NCBI GenBank assembly: GCA_003216915.1
Contig: QCIB01000003.1
Coordinates: forward strand, 50,175-114,174
Direction: 5' to 3'
Source of the DNA: Prochlorococcus sp. AG-402-I23
GTDB taxonomy: Bacteria; Cyanobacteriota; Cyanobacteriia; PCC-6307; Cyanobiaceae
DNA length: 64,000 nt
Shown: one piece after another, positions 49,698 through 60,339 of the stretch
How positions within the stretch are numbered: position 1 is the first letter of the stretch
How the letters are laid out: each line of letters begins with the position of its first letter
Notes under the pieces: model-generated
What the model was told of the DNA's origin: nothing
The model's input: the letters and a program-made list of their open reading frames with translations, nothing else
The model's database searches: none
Translations under genes and position numbers: made by a program

Positions 49698-50774
49698 TTA
49701 TTTATATTCATGCATTACCTTATTAAGCCAGTTCACAACCTTGTTAGCAAATATATCTGAAGAGGCATTTTTTTCTACCCATTCTCTACATTTCTGACGC
49801 TTTATTTTTTCAATAATCTCTACATAAGAAAGCATATTTTTTTTATCATCAGGATCAGCAAGATACCCTGTTTGGCCATGCTGAATAATTTCACTAGGTC
49901 CTCCTCTTTTATAAGCTATAACAGGTACCCCACAGGCTAAAGCTTCGACAATAACGTTCCCATATGCCTCATTCCATTTCGGAGTATTTAGCAACACTCT
50001 GCATTTACCAAGTTCTTTTTGTAATTCATCGGTTGATAAAAACCCCATCCAATCTATAGCTCCTTGAGGGAATGATTTTTCTATCTTTGAGGCATACATC
50101 TCATCTTCTATAAATCCCCAAACTTTTAATTTTTCGCCAAGTTGATTTGCTACATAAACTGCATCCTCCAAACCTTTCTCGGGAGCCACTCTTCCAACCC
50201 ATGCCAAGGGTCCCTTAACTGAATCTTGAAAAATATAATTATTTAAATTAAACCCATTCCCAATAATTGTTGGTTTTTTTATGAATGGATAATCATTAGC
50301 TTGCATTTTCGAATGAAAAGCAAAATTATTTGGATATTTAGCATATACCTTAGAGATTAAATTACTAATTACTAAACTTTCAGAACCCATACTAATAATA
50401 TGTGCAATGGGTATCTCTAAATTTAGAGTCATCCAGATAGGCAACCAATCATAGGACATGTTCAACAATACATCTGCATGTTTAGCGATATCTAATCCCT
50501 TTTCAAGCATTCCTGCTAGAAGAGAATTGTCGGGGATACTCACAGTAGAATTATAATTTTGATGCTGCCAACTAATTTGATCTTCACCTTCCACAAAATG
50601 TAATTTTGCTTTTACATTGCTTTTATGTAACTTAGAATTTTTTGGAGCTACAACCTCAACAGAATGACCTAAAGAAATTAAACCTGAAACTAAAGAATTT
50701 AAAGTTAATTCAACTCCACCACCTTTACCACTCCCTAAGAAACCTATTGGAGTACTAATCAAAACTATTCGCAT
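49698..50774 (-). CDS. group 1 (GT4-type) glycosyltransferase
   Basis: GVELTLNSLVSGLISLGHSVEVVAP; EAYGNVIVEALACGVPVIAYKRGGPSEII. Confidence 0.92.
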   Translation of the reverse strand: MRIVLISTPIGFLGSGKGGGVELTLNSLVSGLISLGHSVEVVAPKNSKLHKSNVKAKLHFVEGEDQISWQHQNYNSTVSIPDNSLLAGMLEKGLDIAKHADVLLNMSYDWLPIWMTLNLEIPIAHIISMGSESLVISNLISKVYAKYPNNFAFHSKMQANDYPFIKKPTIIGNGFNLNNYIFQDSVKGPLAWVGRVAPEKGLEDAVYVANQLGEKLKVWGFIEDEMYASKIEKSFPQGAIDWMGFLSTDELQKELGKCRVLLNTPKWNEAYGNVIVEALACGVPVIAYKRGGPSEIIQHGQTGYLADPDDKKNMLSYVEIIEKIKRQKCREWVEKNASSDIFANKVVNWLNKVMHEYK

Positions 50775-50802
50775 TATTAGACTTTTTGCAAAAAGAAACT
50801 AA

Positions 50803-51744
50803 TTAAATAGTAGTGTCAGAAAATTTATTTTCCCATAATCTCTTTCTCTGGCTAACAAAAAATACTGAGATAAGAACAAACACCACTCCTATCCACTGCA
50901 CAATAGTGAGTCTTTCATCTAACCAAACACCTCCACTGAGAAGAGCAAACACAGGTGTTAAAAATGCAAGAGTGCTAAATCCAGTTATTTCTTTATTATT
51001 AGCAAAGTAGAAAAACAATCCATAGGCTATTGCTCCTCCAAAAATACTTGCAAATGACATAAGTCCCCAATCAAATATTGACCAATCTGGAATTATTGTG
51101 AAATTCGATTGTAAGCAGTGCTTAATAATTAAGGGAAAACTCCCTAGAACCATATGCCATCCTGTAACTGCCACTGGATCACTTTTAGTACAAGTGAATC
51201 TAATTAAAATTGTTCCTAATGCCATAGCGAGAGAAGCTGCAAGCATCCAGAGTTCTCCAAAGTTAAAAGCAACATCATTTATAGACTTATCAGACATCAA
51301 CCACCAATTCCCTAAAAATTCTTGTGGAACGCCTAAAAATACTATTCCTCCCAAGCCAAAAAGTAATCCTAACCATCCTATTGGATTAATTAAATTCCCA
51401 AAAATTGCCCTCGCTAAAATAGCTACCAAAAGCGGTTGAGAATCAATCAAGACAGAACCTAAACCTGCTCCAGTTTTTTCAATACCATAAGTTAAAAACA
51501 ACTGAAAAAAAGTGGCATCTATAATTGTAAAGACAAAAAACCACTTCAAATCGCATTCATAAATTTTTAAATCTCTTTTAAACAAATATGTTGTTATTAG
51601 AACAAGAATCCCTGCAGGAAGTAATCTTAAAGAAGCTACAAACTCAGGCCCAGCACTTGATACTAAGGGAGTCATTGCCGCCATTGAAGTACCCCAAAGT
51701 GCAAAAGGGAGTATCATTAAAAACCAATTTAGGATTGAATTCAT
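50803..51744 (-). CDS. DMT superfamily (EamA) permease
   Basis: ten-TM layout; FALWGTSMAAMTPLV. Confidence 0.9.
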   Translation of the reverse strand: MNSILNWFLMILPFALWGTSMAAMTPLVSSAGPEFVASLRLLPAGILVLITTYLFKRDLKIYECDLKWFFVFTIIDATFFQLFLTYGIEKTGAGLGSVLIDSQPLLVAILARAIFGNLINPIGWLGLLFGLGGIVFLGVPQEFLGNWWLMSDKSINDVAFNFGELWMLAASLAMALGTILIRFTCTKSDPVAVTGWHMVLGSFPLIIKHCLQSNFTIIPDWSIFDWGLMSFASIFGGAIAYGLFFYFANNKEITGFSTLAFLTPVFALLSGGVWLDERLTIVQWIGVVFVLISVFFVSQRKRLWENKFSDTTI

Positions 51745-51796
51745 TAGGTCTGCTGATAGTCTTTTTAAAGTAGTTTTATGAATTTACCTTAAAAGA

Positions 51797-52606
51797 ATGA
51801 TTTGGCCTTTTAGACGAAAGTCAAAAAAAAGAATAGCTCGTATAGTAATTGATGAGCCTATTACAAGTTCAACAAGAGTTTCAGTCCTTAAAGCTCTTAA
51901 ACAAATTGAGGATAGAGAATTTCCAGCTTTAATCGTGAGAATTGATTCTCCAGGGGGTACTGTTGGGGATAGCCAAGAAATATACTCTGCTATTAAAAGA
52001 CTAAAAGCTAAAGGATGTAAAGTCATTGCTAGTTTTGGGAACATCTCAGCATCAGGAGGTGTTTACATTGGTGTTGCATCTGACAAAATAGTTGCTAATC
52101 CTGGCACAATTACTGGATCTATTGGTGTGATTATAAGAGGAAATAATTTATCTGAATTATTAGATAAAATCGGCATTAAATTTGAGACTGTTAAAAGCGG
52201 TGTATTTAAAGACATACTTTCTCCAGACAAACCTCTAAGTGAGGAAGGTAGAGGTCTACTACAAGGGCTTATAGATGAAAGTTACAAACAATTTACTGAA
52301 GCTGTTGCTGAAGGAAGGAGTTTACCTGTTGAAGAAGTAAGAAAATTTGCTGATGGAAGAATTTTCACTGGATCACAAGCACTCGAACTTGGTCTTGTTG
52401 ATAAGGTTGGAGATGAATTTATTGCAAGGGAGCTAGCTGCAGAAATGGCTAATATTGATCCTAAAATTGAGCCCTTAACATTTGGGAAGAAAAAGAAAAA
52501 AATACTTGGACTAATTCCTGGAAGTAGAATGATTGAGGAAATTATCAATAATATATTTTGTGAGTTTGACTTCTCTAATAAAGTACTTTGGTTATACAAG
52601 CCTTAA
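51797..52606 (+). CDS. sppA: signal peptide peptidase SppA
   Basis: VRIDSPGGTVGDSQEIYSAI, GNISASGGVYIGVASDKIVANPGTITGSIGVI. Confidence 0.95.
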   Translation: MIWPFRRKSKKRIARIVIDEPITSSTRVSVLKALKQIEDREFPALIVRIDSPGGTVGDSQEIYSAIKRLKAKGCKVIASFGNISASGGVYIGVASDKIVANPGTITGSIGVIIRGNNLSELLDKIGIKFETVKSGVFKDILSPDKPLSEEGRGLLQGLIDESYKQFTEAVAEGRSLPVEEVRKFADGRIFTGSQALELGLVDKVGDEFIARELAAEMANIDPKIEPLTFGKKKKKILGLIPGSRMIEEIINNIFCEFDFSNKVLWLYKP

Positions 52607-52622
52607 ATCAATATATAAAAAA

Positions 52623-52994
52623 ATGAAAGATGATTATAAAATTACATTTATTCGTGGTGCTACTACAGCATCTGGGAATTCTGTTAAGGAAATAGAAGTT
52701 GCAGTAGTGGAATTAATTGATGAATTAATTTCACGCAACAATCTAATTAAAACGAACATATTATCCATTACATTCACAGCGACAAAAGATTTAAATGCAT
52801 GTTTCCCAGCTTCAATTGCAAGGAAATTTAATGGACTTGATTCAGTAGCCTTTATAGACTGCCAACAAATGCACGTAATAAATGATGTTGATTTTTGTAT
52901 AAGAATAATGGCTCAAGTTTTATTGCCACCCAATTATGCAATAAAGCACCCTTATTTGAGAGGCGCTGCAAAATTAAGGATAGATAGATGTTAA
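52623..52994 (+). CDS. aroH: chorismate mutase (AroH type)
   Basis: FIRGATTASGNSVKEIEVAVVELIDELISRN; HPYLRGAAKLRID. Confidence 0.93.
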   Translation: MKDDYKITFIRGATTASGNSVKEIEVAVVELIDELISRNNLIKTNILSITFTATKDLNACFPASIARKFNGLDSVAFIDCQQMHVINDVDFCIRIMAQVLLPPNYAIKHPYLRGAAKLRIDRC

Positions 52995-53062
52995 CCTTAG
53001 TGAAATAATTTTCCGCTTTAAATTTAATAGCACTAACCAACCTCTTAAATTCCATCCCCTCA

Positions 53063-53641
53063 ATGTTTAAAATCACAAAAAAACTCACTTTAAATCTTAA
53101 AATTTTAAGATTTTTTATTATCCCCACAATTTTATTTTCAACTCCTTTTTTTCAAAACATCCAAGATGCTAAAGCGGGGTTGGAATTTCAGTGGGATCAA
53201 GATTCTAGTTATAGAAGATTAAAGTGGTTTCAAAAAGAAAATATGAGGAAATTTAGAAATAAAATTTATTTTTTCTTGAGGCCATCTGATAGAAGAACTG
53301 ATCTCTTAAAAATTAATCTAGCAATCCCCAAAACCTTTAAATCCACTTTAAAAAAAGAAAAAATTAGTTTTTGCAGAGTAAGAATAGGTGGTTTTGAGAA
53401 TAGAACAAAATGCTTAGAAGACATTCAAGCTGATATCGAAATCAAGACTGATGAATCAGGCTTACGTTCAATAGATATTTACCCCTATAGTCCAATTCCT
53501 TCTAACAAAGACAGTTATGCGATTGTCTTAAAAGTCTTTAATCCAAAAAAATCAGGTTTATTTCAATTTCACTCATATGGGCAACCTAAAGGGAAATCAT
53601 TTTCAAGTTATTTAGGAAGCTGGACTATAGTGATCGATTAA
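53063..53641 (+). CDS. DUF2808-like secreted protein
   Basis: signal-like N-terminus; IYPYSPIPSNKDSYAIVLKVFNPKKSGLFQFHSYGQ. Confidence 0.7.
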   Translation: MFKITKKLTLNLKILRFFIIPTILFSTPFFQNIQDAKAGLEFQWDQDSSYRRLKWFQKENMRKFRNKIYFFLRPSDRRTDLLKINLAIPKTFKSTLKKEKISFCRVRIGGFENRTKCLEDIQADIEIKTDESGLRSIDIYPYSPIPSNKDSYAIVLKVFNPKKSGLFQFHSYGQPKGKSFSSYLGSWTIVID

Positions 53642-53671
53642 ATGATAAATTAAATAAGGATAAATAAACAA

Positions 53672-53809
53672 ATGACTAAAAGAACTTTTGGCGGAACTTC
53701 AAGAAAAAGAAAACGTGTATCTGGTTATAGAGTAAGAATGCGTTCTCATACAGGTAGAAGAGTTATTAAAAGCAGAAGACAAAAAGGTAGAGAAAGAATA
53801 GCTGTATAA
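53672..53809 (+). CDS. rpmH: ribosomal protein L34
   Basis: [45 protein letters not shown]. Confidence 0.97.
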   Translation: MTKRTFGGTSRKRKRVSGYRVRMRSHTGRRVIKSRRQKGRERIAV

Positions 53810-53821
53810 ATTCGAATTTAA

Positions 53822-54208
53822 ATGGCCTTACCTAAGGATATGCGTTTAAAAGGTCACAGAACTTTTAATTATATTCATAAAAATTCCATCACATATCATG
53901 GGAAATTAATGACCTTTAAAGTTGCAAGACCAAATCCAGCAATACTTTTAAGTCATAAATTCACAAATACCTCAAACAAGTTTAGGGTTGCAATTGCTAT
54001 TAGCAAAAAAGTTTCAAAAAAAGCTGTTGAAAGAAATAAATTAAGAAGAATTCTGCAAGAGTGGTTATTAACAAACATTCAAAAAATTAATAACCACAAA
54101 CCTTATTGGTTACTTGTTAACCTTAAATTTGGGGATTTCTGCAATGATAAAAGTAGACTTTTGGAGGAATTTCAAAACTTAATGTTCAAATCTCGTCTAA
54201 TCAAATGA
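53822..54208 (+). CDS. rnpA: ribonuclease P protein component
   Basis: FRVAIAISKKVSKKAVERNKLRRILQE. Confidence 0.96.
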   Translation: MALPKDMRLKGHRTFNYIHKNSITYHGKLMTFKVARPNPAILLSHKFTNTSNKFRVAIAISKKVSKKAVERNKLRRILQEWLLTNIQKINNHKPYWLLVNLKFGDFCNDKSRLLEEFQNLMFKSRLIK

Positions 54209-54618
54209 TTAACATGAATGAAGAAACCTTTTATGAAGGTGGTCCTGCTAAGAGTGATTTAATAGTAAATCTTCTAGCAGGAATAACTATACTTGGTTTG
54301 CCATTTACCTTTGCCGCAATAGTTAGAGCATTGTGGTTGAGATATAAAATTACAAACAAAAGAATTACAATTGATGGTGGCTGGTTTGGTAAAAACAAAA
54401 CACAAGTCTCATTAAGTAACATTGAAGAAATCCGATCTATTCCAAGGGGATTTGGTTCATACGGTGACATGGTTCTTATCCTTAACGATGGATCAAAGGT
54501 TGAAATGAAGTCATTACCTTTATTCAGAGAAAAGCAAAAATTTATTGAAAAAAATATAAACATAAGATCACAAATACCAAATCTTAACGAGGTAGAAGGA
54601 TTTGCTACTAAATCCTAA
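54205..54618 (+). CDS. PH-domain-containing membrane protein
   Basis: two-TM then YKITNKRITIDGGWFGKNKTQVSLSNIEEI; rnpA-yidC neighbourhood. Confidence 0.8.
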   Translation: MINMNEETFYEGGPAKSDLIVNLLAGITILGLPFTFAAIVRALWLRYKITNKRITIDGGWFGKNKTQVSLSNIEEIRSIPRGFGSYGDMVLILNDGSKVEMKSLPLFREKQKFIEKNINIRSQIPNLNEVEGFATKS

Positions 54619-54690
54619 ATAAATTAATTACAAAAATCTTTTTTTCCTGTAAAATAAAATGTCTAGTAAAATTACACTCTCTTTAATGTC

Positions 54691-55833
54691 GTGATAGGGT
54701 TCATTTCTGAAAAACTACTTATCCCGATTCTAGATTTTTTCTACGGTTTAGTCCCTAGTTATGGTTTAGCGATTGTTGCATTAACAGTCGTAATTAGAAT
54801 TGCACTTTTTCCTCTAAGCGCTGGTTCCATTAGAAGCGCAAGGAGGATGAAGATTGCCCAACCAGTTATGCAAAAAAGGCAAGCAGAAATAAAATCTAAG
54901 TTTTCAGGTGATCCAAAGAAACAGCAAGAAGAGCTTGGAAAATTGATGAATGAATTTGGCAGTCCCCTCGCTGGTTGTCTTCCCTTGATTGTCCAAATGC
55001 CCGTGCTTTTTGCATTGTTTGCAACTCTAAGAGGCTCTCCATTCGCTGATGTCCCTTACAACATAAATCTCAAGATAGTTCCACAAGATCAAGTAGCAGC
55101 AATTGATCCAAAACCCTACAAATCCCCACGACACTCTATATTTATTACAGAAAAATCACATTTTCCTGTAGTAGCAACTATCCCTGGTGGAACAAAATTA
55201 GGAACAGAAGAATCCATAAAAGTAAATTTACAAACAACAAATGGCAATAGCTATTCGGAAGTTTTATCTAAATACGACAATGGATCGAAATTCCTACCCA
55301 CATGGACAGTTTCTAAGGGATCCGAAAATCTTAAAGTTTCACAAGACGGCATAGTAACAGCAATCAAACCGGGTGATGCAACAATCGAGGCAAAAATTCC
55401 TGGTCTCGCTGCCAAAAGTGGTTTTCTGTTTATCAAAGCTCTTGGTCAAGTTGGTTTTTATGTTGATGGTGCAATTAATTGGGATATTGCTGCACTAGTT
55501 GGTGCATTTGGATTAACCCTACTTCTTTCTCAAGTTTTGTCTAGTCAGGGCATGCCTGCTAATCCACAGCAATCAACAGCAAACAAAATTACACCAGTTA
55601 TGATTACTGGAATGTTTCTGTTTTTCCCTCTACCAGCAGGAGTTTTACTATATATGGTTGTTGCTAATATATTCCAAGCATTTCAGACTTTTCTTCTTAA
55701 TAAAGAAGCTCTTCCTGAGAATTTACAGAAAATTCTGGATCAACAATTATTGGCCAAAAATGATGTAATAACTACTTCTACTTCAACTATCTCAGATAAA
55801 AGATTACCTTTTGAACCTAATAGTAAAAAATAG
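54691..55833 (+). CDS. yidC: membrane insertase YidC/Oxa1 (GTG start)
   Basis: [65 protein letters not shown]. Confidence 0.96.
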   Translation: MIGFISEKLLIPILDFFYGLVPSYGLAIVALTVVIRIALFPLSAGSIRSARRMKIAQPVMQKRQAEIKSKFSGDPKKQQEELGKLMNEFGSPLAGCLPLIVQMPVLFALFATLRGSPFADVPYNINLKIVPQDQVAAIDPKPYKSPRHSIFITEKSHFPVVATIPGGTKLGTEESIKVNLQTTNGNSYSEVLSKYDNGSKFLPTWTVSKGSENLKVSQDGIVTAIKPGDATIEAKIPGLAAKSGFLFIKALGQVGFYVDGAINWDIAALVGAFGLTLLLSQVLSSQGMPANPQQSTANKITPVMITGMFLFFPLPAGVLLYMVVANIFQAFQTFLLNKEALPENLQKILDQQLLAKNDVITTSTSTISDKRLPFEPNSKK

Positions 55834-55848
55834 TCTAAATATTAAATA

Positions 55849-57315
55849 ATGAATTCATGGAGTAGAAATTTAGAATTACTTATAAAATCAAGAACTTCAT
55901 TAATTTGGATAAGGACTAAAGAAGAGGCAAGATTAGAGAAATTAATTAATTTGTCTTGTGAAAGACTAAATATAAAAAGATTCATTTGCTGGGATTGTGT
56001 TAGCGGTATAAAAGGATTAATAAATGAAGAAGGTAAATTTTCTAATAATCCTTTAGGAGTGCTTAATTGGCTTAAAGAACAAAGTTCTGAAGTCTCAATA
56101 GTTTTATTAGTAAAAGATTTTCATAAATTTTATGATGATCCATCTATCAATAGAACTATTAAAGAACTATCTTCAGTGCTTAAGAAAACTAGTCATAATT
56201 TAATAATTAGTTCTCATTTATTTCCATCATCGGAAGAGCTGGATGAATTAATGTCAATTGTAAATTTACCTTTACCTGATCAAAAGGAATTGAAAGAACT
56301 AATAAAAAAAATTGCTATTAATACCAATTCAAATCTTGAGGAACAAGACTTAAACGAACTTTCTTTAGCCTCAAGTGGACTTACCGAAATAAAAGTAAAG
56401 CAAGTCACCGCAAAGGCCCTTTCTCAAAGAGGGAAAATAAGTAAAGAAGATATTAAAGATATTCTTGAAGAGAAAAAACAAGTGATCGCCAGAAGTGAAA
56501 TTTTAGAATTTTTCGATGCAAAATCAAGTCAAGATGATATTGGTGGTTTAAGTGTTTTAAAAGTTTGGCTTAATCAAAGATACAGGGCCTTTTCTAAAGA
56601 AGCTAGAGATTATGGATTACCTATTCCCAAGGGGGTCTTACTCGTGGGAGCGCAAGGAACAGGTAAATCGCTTACCGCAAAATCAATTTCTAAGAGTTGG
56701 TCGATGCCGCTGCTTAGGTTAGATGTTGGAAGACTATTTTCTAGCCTTGTTGGTTCAAGCGAGGCCAGAACAAGAGAGGCAATATTAAGAGCTGAGGCCA
56801 TGTCTCCTTGTATCCTCTGGATCGATGAAATTGATAAGGGCTTTGGTGGCGATGCTAGAAGTGATGGTGGGACAAGTCAGAGAGTCTTGGCAAGTTTGCT
56901 AACTTGGATGGCTGAAAAAGAATCCGCTGTATTTGTCATTGCTACCGCTAATGCTATAGATAAACTTCCTGCTGAATTATTAAGGAAAGGTAGGTTTGAT
57001 GAGATATTTTTTCTTGATTTACCAAATTCTGAAGAAAGATTAAGTATTCTGGATTTGCACTTAAAAAAAAGAAGACCAAGTTACAGTTTTCCCCTATCTA
57101 CTATCATCGATAGAACAGATGGTTTCTCAGGCGCAGAACTTGAACAAGCAGTAATAGAGGGTATGCATATTTCATTCTCTGAAAATAGAGAACTTATGGA
57201 GAAAGATTTAATAAAGGCAATTTCGGAACTTGTTCCCTTATCCAGAACGGCTAAAGAGCAAATTAATTTACTAAAAGAATGGTCATCTACAGGGAGGGCT
57301 AGACCTGCATCTTAA
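55849..57315 (+). CDS. ycf46: AAA ATPase Ycf46-like
   Basis: GVLLVGAQGTGKSLTAKSI, CILWIDEIDKGF. Confidence 0.93.
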   Translation: MNSWSRNLELLIKSRTSLIWIRTKEEARLEKLINLSCERLNIKRFICWDCVSGIKGLINEEGKFSNNPLGVLNWLKEQSSEVSIVLLVKDFHKFYDDPSINRTIKELSSVLKKTSHNLIISSHLFPSSEELDELMSIVNLPLPDQKELKELIKKIAINTNSNLEEQDLNELSLASSGLTEIKVKQVTAKALSQRGKISKEDIKDILEEKKQVIARSEILEFFDAKSSQDDIGGLSVLKVWLNQRYRAFSKEARDYGLPIPKGVLLVGAQGTGKSLTAKSISKSWSMPLLRLDVGRLFSSLVGSSEARTREAILRAEAMSPCILWIDEIDKGFGGDARSDGGTSQRVLASLLTWMAEKESAVFVIATANAIDKLPAELLRKGRFDEIFFLDLPNSEERLSILDLHLKKRRPSYSFPLSTIIDRTDGFSGAELEQAVIEGMHISFSENRELMEKDLIKAISELVPLSRTAKEQINLLKEWSSTGRARPAS

Positions 57316-57437
57316 CTAGAAAATTTTGTTTAAAAATATTCCTTAAGTTAGGAATCATTAATTTAGTTAATTTTTAGTCAAAAATCCCTAATAATGAATT
57401 GAGATTAATTATCTTGTTTAAGGTATAAAAAAAAAGA

Positions 57438-58715
57438 GTGCTAGATCAAAAATTAGTAAGAGAAAATCCAACATCTGTTGAAGAGAATTTATCCTTGAGA
57501 GGAAAAGTTTTTAAGATATCTCACATTCACGAGTTAACTGTTAAGAAAAAAGATATCGATATAGAAATATCCAGTCTTCAATCTGAGAGCAAAAAGTTAA
57601 GCAAACTAATTGGTCAGGAAATTAGTAAATCCCAAAGTGATAATTCTCTAGAACTAATTTCTTTAAAAAAGAAGGGGAACGAATACAGAATTAAAATTTC
57701 TGAATTGGAGGAGAGACAAAGAATATTAGAGAAAGAAATAAATAGTCAGATTTTAAATTTACCTAATTTTCCTAGCAAAGATGCGCCTATTGGAAAAGAT
57801 GAAAATAATAATGTCCAAGTAAAAACTTGGGGAGATCCTTTGATAGAGGAGAATTTTAAATCTCACTGGGAAATAGGTGAAAATCTTAATTTATTCGACT
57901 CTATAAATTCAACAAAAATATCAAAAAGTCGGTTTATTACTCTTACCGGTAATGGTGCAAAATTAGAGAGGGCATTGATTAATTTCATGCTGGATACGCA
58001 TATTAAAAATGGTTATTTGGAGTTAATGCCTCCAGCTTTAGTAAATTCAGAAAGTCTCACTGGATCTGGACAATTACCAAAATTCTCAAATGAAAGTTTT
58101 AAGTGTTCTAATGACGATCTTTGGCTTTCTCCAACTGCTGAAGTTCCAATTACTGCTTTTCATAAAAATGAGATAATTGATTCCAAGCAATTACCTCTTA
58201 AATATGTTGCATATAGCCCATGCTTCAGGAGAGAAGCTGGCAGTTATGGAAGGGATACTAAAGGTTTAATCAGACTTCATCAATTTAATAAGGTTGAGCT
58301 TTATTGGTTTTGTGATCCCAGCAAGTCTACTGAAGCTCATCAAAAAATTACTTATGATGCGGAAAGTATTTTAAAAAAGCTAAACTTACCCTACAGATTA
58401 GTAGATATTTGTACTGGAGACTTAGGATTTTCTTCTAGTAGAACTTTTGACCTCGAAGTCTGGCTACCTAGTAGTAAATGTTATAGAGAAATTTCGAGTT
58501 GCAGCAATTGTTTAGACTTTCAGGCTCGAAGATCTTCAATAAGAACAAAAATTGATAAAAAAAATATATATTTACACACCTTGAATGGAAGTGGTCTTGC
58601 TATTGGAAGAACAATGGCTGCAATTCTTGAAAATTGCCAACAAAAAGATGGCAGCGTAAGGATTCCAGATGCTCTGGTTCCATATTTTGGATCAAATTTT
58701 TTAAAAACTGCCTAA
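57438..58715 (+). CDS. serS: seryl-tRNA synthetase (GTG start)
   Basis: [55 protein letters not shown]. Confidence 0.98.
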   Translation: MLDQKLVRENPTSVEENLSLRGKVFKISHIHELTVKKKDIDIEISSLQSESKKLSKLIGQEISKSQSDNSLELISLKKKGNEYRIKISELEERQRILEKEINSQILNLPNFPSKDAPIGKDENNNVQVKTWGDPLIEENFKSHWEIGENLNLFDSINSTKISKSRFITLTGNGAKLERALINFMLDTHIKNGYLELMPPALVNSESLTGSGQLPKFSNESFKCSNDDLWLSPTAEVPITAFHKNEIIDSKQLPLKYVAYSPCFRREAGSYGRDTKGLIRLHQFNKVELYWFCDPSKSTEAHQKITYDAESILKKLNLPYRLVDICTGDLGFSSSRTFDLEVWLPSSKCYREISSCSNCLDFQARRSSIRTKIDKKNIYLHTLNGSGLAIGRTMAAILENCQQKDGSVRIPDALVPYFGSNFLKTA

Positions 58716-58724
58716 TATAAAAAA

Positions 58725-59804
58725 ATGAATGTTTTAACCTCAATAACAGTTCTGGGATTTCTCATTTTTTTTCATGAGATGGGTCATTTTCTTGCAGCAA
58801 TTTTGCAAGGTATCTATGTTGATGGATTTTCAATTGGTTTTGGACCTTCAATAATTCAGAAAAAATATAAAGACATAACTTATTCATTTAGAGCCTTTCC
58901 TTTAGGGGGATTTGTTTCATTCCCTGATGAAGAACTAAATAATATTGACCCTAGAGATCCAAACCTTTTAAAAAATAGACCAATAATTCAAAGGGTTATT
59001 GTAATATCTGCTGGAGTATTCGCTAATTTAGTCCTTGCGTATACCATCTTAATTTTAAATGTAACTACGATTGGTATTCCGTTTGATCCAGAACCAGGAA
59101 TTTTAGTTTTGGCAACTCAACCTGACAAGGCTGCCTCTCTAGCTGGCTTAGAAGCAGGAGATAAAATATTAGAAATTGAGGCTAGTACTCTCGGAGTAGG
59201 TGATCAAGCTGTTTCCACTTTAGTAAAAGAGATTCAGAATTCTTTAGATGTCCCAATTACAATAACAATAGAGAGAGATGGAATTGTTAAAGAAATAACT
59301 TTGATACCCAAGAATGTTGATGGTAAAGGAACTATTGGTGCTCAATTACAGCCTAATATAAGAAAAGAAACTAAAAAGACAAAAAATGTTTTTGAACTTT
59401 TTAAATATACCAATAATGAGTTTTCATCACTTTTGGTAAAAACAATTCAAGGTTATAAAGGTTTAATAACAAATTTCTCTTCGACAGCTCAACAATTAAG
59501 TGGACCGGTCAAAATCGTTGAAATCGGCGCCCAACTATCACAACAAGGTGGTACAGGGATCTTATTATTTGCTGCTTTAATTTCTATTAATTTAGCAGTA
59601 CTCAATTCATTGCCTCTTCCTCTTTTAGATGGAGGACAACTTGTTTTCACTTTAATTGAAGGGTTCAGGGGAAAACCCGTGCCATTGAAGGTCCAAATGG
59701 TTGTTACTCAGTCTAGTTTTTTTCTTTTAGTTGGACTAAGTGTACTGCTCATTATTAGAGATACTAGTCAACTTTTAATAGTACAAAGATTATTAAACCA
59801 ATAA
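58725..59804 (+). CDS. rseP: site-2 protease/RIP metalloprotease RseP
   Basis: FFHEMGHFLAA (HExxH), PDZ, NSLPLPLLDGGQLVF. Confidence 0.96.
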   Translation: MNVLTSITVLGFLIFFHEMGHFLAAILQGIYVDGFSIGFGPSIIQKKYKDITYSFRAFPLGGFVSFPDEELNNIDPRDPNLLKNRPIIQRVIVISAGVFANLVLAYTILILNVTTIGIPFDPEPGILVLATQPDKAASLAGLEAGDKILEIEASTLGVGDQAVSTLVKEIQNSLDVPITITIERDGIVKEITLIPKNVDGKGTIGAQLQPNIRKETKKTKNVFELFKYTNNEFSSLLVKTIQGYKGLITNFSSTAQQLSGPVKIVEIGAQLSQQGGTGILLFAALISINLAVLNSLPLPLLDGGQLVFTLIEGFRGKPVPLKVQMVVTQSSFFLLVGLSVLLIIRDTSQLLIVQRLLNQ

Positions 59805-59868
59805 AAAATTTCAAAAATTGTTAGGCAAGCTGTTAATATATATCTAATAGTTTTTTTAAATTTTTTAG

Positions 59869-60171
59869 ATGGCTAAAAAGTCCATGATTGCAAGAGAGGT
59901 CAAACGCAAAAAACTTGTGAAGAAATATGCTGCAAAAAGGAAATCATTATTAGATGAATTCAATTCAGCAAAAGATCCAATGGAAAGATTAGAAATACAC
60001 AGAAAGATTCAAGCTCTGCCTAGAAACTCTGCTCCAAATAGAGTTAGAAATAGATGTTGGGCAACGGGTAAACCTAGAGGGGTTTACAGAGACTTTGGTC
60101 TTTGCAGGAATCAGTTAAGGCAAAGAGCTCATAATGGTGAACTTCCTGGCGTGGTTAAATCAAGTTGGTAG
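59869..60171 (+). CDS. rpsN: ribosomal protein S14
   Basis: [24 protein letters not shown] ... [24 protein letters not shown]. Confidence 0.98.
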   Translation: MAKKSMIAREVKRKKLVKKYAAKRKSLLDEFNSAKDPMERLEIHRKIQALPRNSAPNRVRNRCWATGKPRGVYRDFGLCRNQLRQRAHNGELPGVVKSSW

Positions 60172-60339
60172 TATCTTAATTTAAGTATTAAGCTTTATGC
60201 CAAAAAAATGATATTAAGTAAGAAATTCATATAAATTTTGGGACATTTTAAAAAGATTTTATAGCTTATCTAAATAATTTGCTCAATATGTCCCTATAAA
60301 ATGTAAGAATGAATTATGTATAGATTTATAATTTAAACA

